A stretch of 64,000 nucleotides of DNA from contig NZ_JAHUXH010000012.1 of the NCBI RefSeq assembly GCF_019219825.1, forward strand, positions 1 through 64,000, in the 5' to 3' direction. The number at the start of each line of letters is the position of its first letter. The stretch's first letter is position 1. Positions 60,980 through 64,000 of this stretch are shown here, one piece after another. The notes under the pieces were generated by a model. The model was given only the letters and a program-made list of their open reading frames with translations, made no database searches and was not told the DNA's origin. Position numbers and translations under genes: made by a program. Origin of the DNA: Streptomyces sp. TRM70350. GTDB lineage: Bacteria > Actinomycetota > Actinomycetes > Streptomycetales > Streptomycetaceae.

Positions 60980-61267
60980 TCACCGACCTGTGCCCGCTCG
61001 CCGCCCGCCTGCGGAGGGGACGGGCCGCCCCGGCGACTGCTGCCGGTGGGGTTCGCCCGGGTGCCGCGGGACGGCATCGCCCTGACCGCTGCGTGCGCTG
61101 CTCGATGAAGGCCCCGTGCCGCCGGGCGCCGGGACCCAGTGCCTGGGCGGCCGCCCCGCCACGTCGGTCGGCGGGGCGAACAGCGGTTGGCCGCGGCCCT
61201 GATCCCCGCCCGTCGTTGCCGCCTGCTCAGCGGTGTCGTCCGTCATGGCAGGGCCTTCCCCGCTCAT
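60980..61267 (-). CDS. Possible small protein coupled to cytochrome b
   Basis: A 95-residue frame whose ATG overlaps the cytochrome b stop (ATGA). The beginning (MSGEGPAMTDDTAEQAATTG, then GQPLFAPPTDVAGRPPRHW) looks protein-like, but the remainder is low-complexity Pro/Ser/Arg/Gln and resembles non-coding translation. It may be a truncated or frameshifted gene. Confidence 0.3.
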   Translation of the reverse strand: MSGEGPAMTDDTAEQAATTGGDQGRGQPLFAPPTDVAGRPPRHWVPAPGGTGPSSSSARSGQGDAVPRHPGEPHRQQSPGRPVPSAGGRRAGTGR

Positions 61268-62904
61268 GTGTCCTCGGCCTCTTCCGCCTCACCCGGGGCG
61301 GCACGCACCAGCTCGATGCGGCGCCGTTGCCAGTCGGTGACAGGCAGCTCCACCCGCTTGCCGAAGTACCACCGGCTGAGCGCGTTGCGGACGCGGTGCT
61401 TGCGGAACCAGCGCCATGCCTCCGTACCGTGTGCTCGTGGTTGTGGCTCGGCGCGCACGAGGATGCGATAGGCCTCGGCCGGAGGCAGCAGCGTCCGTGC
61501 CTGCTGGTAGCCGCCGTCCGCGCTCTGCCGTACCTCCGCGGCCGCCTGACCCTCCAGCAGACGTCGGCGGTCGGCCGCCTGCAGCCCCAGGCACGCCCGC
61601 TTGGTGGCGTGGTAGGCCAGGAACGGCAGCACGAACAGGGCCGTGCGGAAGGTGTACGTCACCAGTTCCAACGGGATCTTGAACACGAGCGCGATGACAT
61701 CCTGTCCGCCGGCCATGAGCAGCACGGCGTAGGCGGTGACCGCGGCGACGCCCAGGGCGGTGCGCGTGGGCTGGTCACGGGGGCGGTCGCACAAGTGCTG
61801 CTCGGGCAGGGGCCCGGTGATCCACCGTTCGAAGTAGGGATAGCTGTAGAGGATGAGGAACAAGGTGACGGGCAGCACCACGCCGGGCAGGAAGACGTCC
61901 CACACGATGGTGTGCCCGGCGACGTCGGTCTCCGCGGCGGGCATCAGGCGCAGGGCGCCCTCCAGGAAGCCCACGTACCAGTCCGGCTGGGAGTCGGTCG
62001 AGACCTTGTCGGGGCGGTACGGGCCGTACGCCCAGATCGGGTTGATCTGCATCAGGGCGCCCATCAGGGCGAGCACGCCGGCCACGGTGAAGAACAGGCC
62101 GATGGACTTGGTCGTGTACTGCGGGTAGAGCGGCTTGCCGATCACGTTGCGGTTGGTCCGACCGGGACGGGCCCACTGAGTGTGCTTGTGGTACACGACG
62201 AAGCTCAGGTGGACGGCGACGAGCGCCAGCAGGAGTCCCGGCACCAGCAGGATGTGGGCCACATACAGGCGCGGGATGATCTCGTGCCCGGGGTACTCGC
62301 CGCCGAAGACGAAGAACGAGAGATAGGTGCCGACGACGGGGATCGACAGCACGATGCCGTGGGCCGTGCGCAAACCGGTCCCGGAGAGCAGGTCGTCGGG
62401 GAGCGAGTAGCCGCAGAAACCCTCCAGCACGGCCAGCATGAAGAGCGTCACGCCGATCGTCCAGTTCACTTCGCGGGGGCGTCGGAAGGCACCCGTGAAG
62501 AAGATCCGCAGCAGATGCACGCCGATCGCCGCGACGAACACCAGGGCGCCCCAGTGGTGGATCTGCCGGATCAGCAGACCGCCGCGCACGTCGAAGCTGA
62601 TGTGCAGCACCGAGGCGTACGCCTCCGACGTCAGCACACCCTGCAGCGGCTCATAGGAGCCGGTGTACGGCTGCTTCGCCATGGAGGGGTGGAAGAAGAA
62701 GGTCAGGAAGACGCCCGTCAGCACCAGGACGAGCAGGCTGTACAGGGCGATCTCACCCAGCAGGAACGACCAGTGGTCGGGGAACGCCTTGCGCAGGAAC
62801 TCCTTGCCCGCGGAACTCACCGGCAGACGCTTGTCGAGTGCGCTCACCACCCGCTCCCCACGCGCAGCCGACCGGCTCGATCCGCTCTCGTCAGCCACCG
62901 CCAC
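61264..62904 (-). CDS. Cytochrome b (QcrB-like)
   Basis: About 546 residues with the cytochrome bc1-type b fold. The first helices carry IRQIHHWGALVFVAAIGVHLLRI and the second haem His pair is in YVAHILLVPGLLLALVAVHLSF. The Qo region has LSGTGLRTAHG and the actinobacterial-style C-terminal extension continues to WQRRRIELVRAAPG. GTG at 62904 is chosen with GGAGGG upstream; 62898 is possible. No qcrA (Rieske) or qcrC gene is beside it, so it is an orphan second cytochrome b, perhaps a partner of the alternative oxidase. Confidence 0.9.
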   Translation of the reverse strand: MAVADESGSSRSAARGERVVSALDKRLPVSSAGKEFLRKAFPDHWSFLLGEIALYSLLVLVLTGVFLTFFFHPSMAKQPYTGSYEPLQGVLTSEAYASVLHISFDVRGGLLIRQIHHWGALVFVAAIGVHLLRIFFTGAFRRPREVNWTIGVTLFMLAVLEGFCGYSLPDDLLSGTGLRTAHGIVLSIPVVGTYLSFFVFGGEYPGHEIIPRLYVAHILLVPGLLLALVAVHLSFVVYHKHTQWARPGRTNRNVIGKPLYPQYTTKSIGLFFTVAGVLALMGALMQINPIWAYGPYRPDKVSTDSQPDWYVGFLEGALRLMPAAETDVAGHTIVWDVFLPGVVLPVTLFLILYSYPYFERWITGPLPEQHLCDRPRDQPTRTALGVAAVTAYAVLLMAGGQDVIALVFKIPLELVTYTFRTALFVLPFLAYHATKRACLGLQAADRRRLLEGQAAAEVRQSADGGYQQARTLLPPAEAYRILVRAEPQPRAHGTEAWRWFRKHRVRNALSRWYFGKRVELPVTDWQRRRIELVRAAPGEAEEAEDT

Positions 62905-63153
62905 GGTGTGTTCGCCCTCCTGCCGCCCACGTCGGCGCCTGCCCTGCGTGCTTGGTCGCCACTGTCCGTTCTGAGCCTGGCATGAGTCCCCTGGCAGGCC
63001 CGGACGAAACGGCAGCGGTGGGACCGGAAGAGCGACGCCGGACCGCGAGGCGGGCCGGGCCAGGGCGCGCGACGGAGATCGTCTCTCCGTTTGCGGTGCG
63101 GACCGCGGGCTACCCGGCCGGACGACGGTCGGCCTAGGGTGCGGGAGGTCAAC
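62905..63153. promoter_or_regulatory. Divergent promoter region
   Basis: About 250 bp between the minus-strand cytochrome b gene and the plus-strand third TPP enzyme gene. GTTT about 60 bp before the latter could be part of a stress-type promoter, but the -10 match is poor. I see no other element. Confidence 0.3.
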
Positions 63154-64000
63154 GTGGCCAGCGTCTCCGACTTCGTTGCGGCACGTCTGCGGGCCTGGGG
63201 CGTGGACCGGGTGTTCGGCTTCCCCGGCCGGGACGTGGACGCTCTGGTCACCGCGCTGACCGGGGGACGGGAGGCGCCGGAGTTCGTGCAGGTACGGCAC
63301 GAGGAGTCGGCAGCCCTGATGGCCTGCGCCCACGCCAAGCTCACCGGACGGGTCGGCTGCTGCCTCGCTTCCTCCGGCTCCGGCGCGCTGCGTCTTCTCA
63401 GCGGCCTGTACGACGCGGCCCTGGACCGACAGCCGGTGGTGGCCGTGGTCGGCCAGGAACCACCGCCCGCAGGCCATGACCGGCGGCGGTCCATCGGTAC
63501 GGCCCACCACTTCGCCGAGGTGTCCGCCTCCTGCGAGCCGGTCTGCGACCCGACCACGGTGGGAAACGCGCTGGACCGTGCCCTTCGAGCCGCGCTGTCC
63601 GAGCGAGGGGTGGCCACGCTGATCCTTCCCGGCTCGGTTCAGCAGGCCCCCGCGCCCCGAGCACCGCGCGCGGACGAGGCCGTCCCCCGCCCCCGCCCGC
63701 CGGTGTGGTCGCCCGAGGAGCGGGATGTCCGCCGCGCGGCCGATGTCCTGAACGAAGGCCGCAGGGTCGCCATCGTCGTCGGGCCGGGCGCCGCGGAGGC
63801 ATCCGGCCAGGTCCTGGGCGTCGCCGAGCTGCTCGCTGCCGGTGTCGCCAAGACCTGCCTGGCCCGGGACGTCCTCCCCGACGACCTGCCCTGCGTCGCG
63901 GGCGTGGCCGGTCCCTTCGGCAGCGCCGTGGCCGCCGCACTGCTCCGCGACTGCGACACCCTGCTTCTGGTCGGGGCGGAGGACTTCGACACCGGCCTGG
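63154..64000 (+). CDS. TPP-dependent pyruvate oxidase-like enzyme, copy 3 (cut by window end)
   Basis: An open frame of 282 complete codons running off the right end. From GTG 63154 (GGGAGGTC upstream) it reads VASVSDFVAARLRAWGVDRV, FGFPGRDVDALVTAL, VQVRHEESAALMACAHAKL and VGCCLASSGSGALRLLSGLY, then a central domain with VLPDDLPCVAGVAGPFGS and CDTLLLVG. It has the cofactor-activating Glu but differs much more from copies 1 and 2 than they do from each other; GDGINGLLGAFD has become GRDVDALVTALT. The TPP-binding domain lies outside the window. Confidence 0.88.
   Translation, partial: MASVSDFVAARLRAWGVDRVFGFPGRDVDALVTALTGGREAPEFVQVRHEESAALMACAHAKLTGRVGCCLASSGSGALRLLSGLYDAALDRQPVVAVVGQEPPPAGHDRRRSIGTAHHFAEVSASCEPVCDPTTVGNALDRALRAALSERGVATLILPGSVQQAPAPRAPRADEAVPRPRPPVWSPEERDVRRAADVLNEGRRVAIVVGPGAAEASGQVLGVAELLAAGVAKTCLARDVLPDDLPCVAGVAGPFGSAVAAALLRDCDTLLLVGAEDFDTGL

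Noticed and set aside
1..64000. tRNA, rRNA, CRISPR arrays and prophage genes
   Set aside because: I saw no cloverleaf, rRNA signature, regular spaced repeats or phage structural proteins.

Overview
The window is high-GC DNA with dense GTG/ATG starts, frequent ATGA/GTGA gene overlaps, many TetR/MarR regulators and a SigB-type sigma factor. This fits a Streptomyces or close relative, probably a chromosomal arm or accessory region, because it mixes a biosynthetic cluster, stress genes, transposase debris and several decayed genes. I see no rRNA, tRNA or CRISPR array.

1-7.8 kb: regulator/oxidoreductase pairs. A DUF2236/MpaB oxygenase is divergent from a TetR gene. A second TetR gene carries the same 16-bp palindrome in front of itself and in front of an FAD oxidoreductase / flavin monooxygenase pair. 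A DUF1569 gene is translationally coupled to a third TetR gene and preceded by a perfect palindrome. 7.8-9.2 kb: decayed ISL3 and IS110 transposases and a frameshifted pyrE-like gene. 9.2-12.6 kb: a B12-type radical SAM protein, an XRE-cupin regulator and a divergent EamA exporter.

12.8-30.1 kb: the main feature, a co-directional and partly overlapping cluster that appears to be undescribed. It encodes an acyl/aryl ligase, an acyl-CoA dehydrogenase-like protein, a PaiB-like flavin protein, an A-T-C NRPS, a type III PLP decarboxylase, a Cy-A-T-TE NRPS whose hand-derived code is that of cysteine, a free carrier protein, a CarC-like Fe(II)/2-oxoglutarate oxygenase, a peroxiredoxin-like protein, a rhodanese, a CarB-like crotonase and a CarA-like beta-lactam synthetase. 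A clavulanate-type ornithine acetyltransferase (OAT2-like) lies tail-to-tail with it. CarA, CarB and CarC homologues together are the core of carbapenem biosynthesis. Finding them in one run with a cysteine-activating NRPS and sulfur-handling proteins suggests a hybrid NRPS/beta-lactam pathway (inference).

30.1-43.6 kb: transposase and TrkH debris, a MarR regulator, then ion and stress physiology: AGCS amino-acid symporter, KtrAB-like K+ uptake pair, PucR-type regulator, NfeD protease with a wrecked slipin partner, NhaA antiporter and a CBS-containing site-2 protease. 43.8-57.5 kb: PRC-barrel proteins with an unlisted 48-aa membrane protein, two near-identical TPP-dependent oxidases (PoxB-like), SDRs, a truncated GH15 gene, a SigB-type sigma factor in one open frame with a sensory-rhodopsin-transducer domain, an enolase-superfamily gene and a shattered FAD/Fe-S oxidase gene. 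57.7-64 kb: an alternative cytochrome oxidase operon whose subunit I lacks the usual helix-VI glutamate, a lone cytochrome b, and the start of a third PoxB-like gene that runs off the window.
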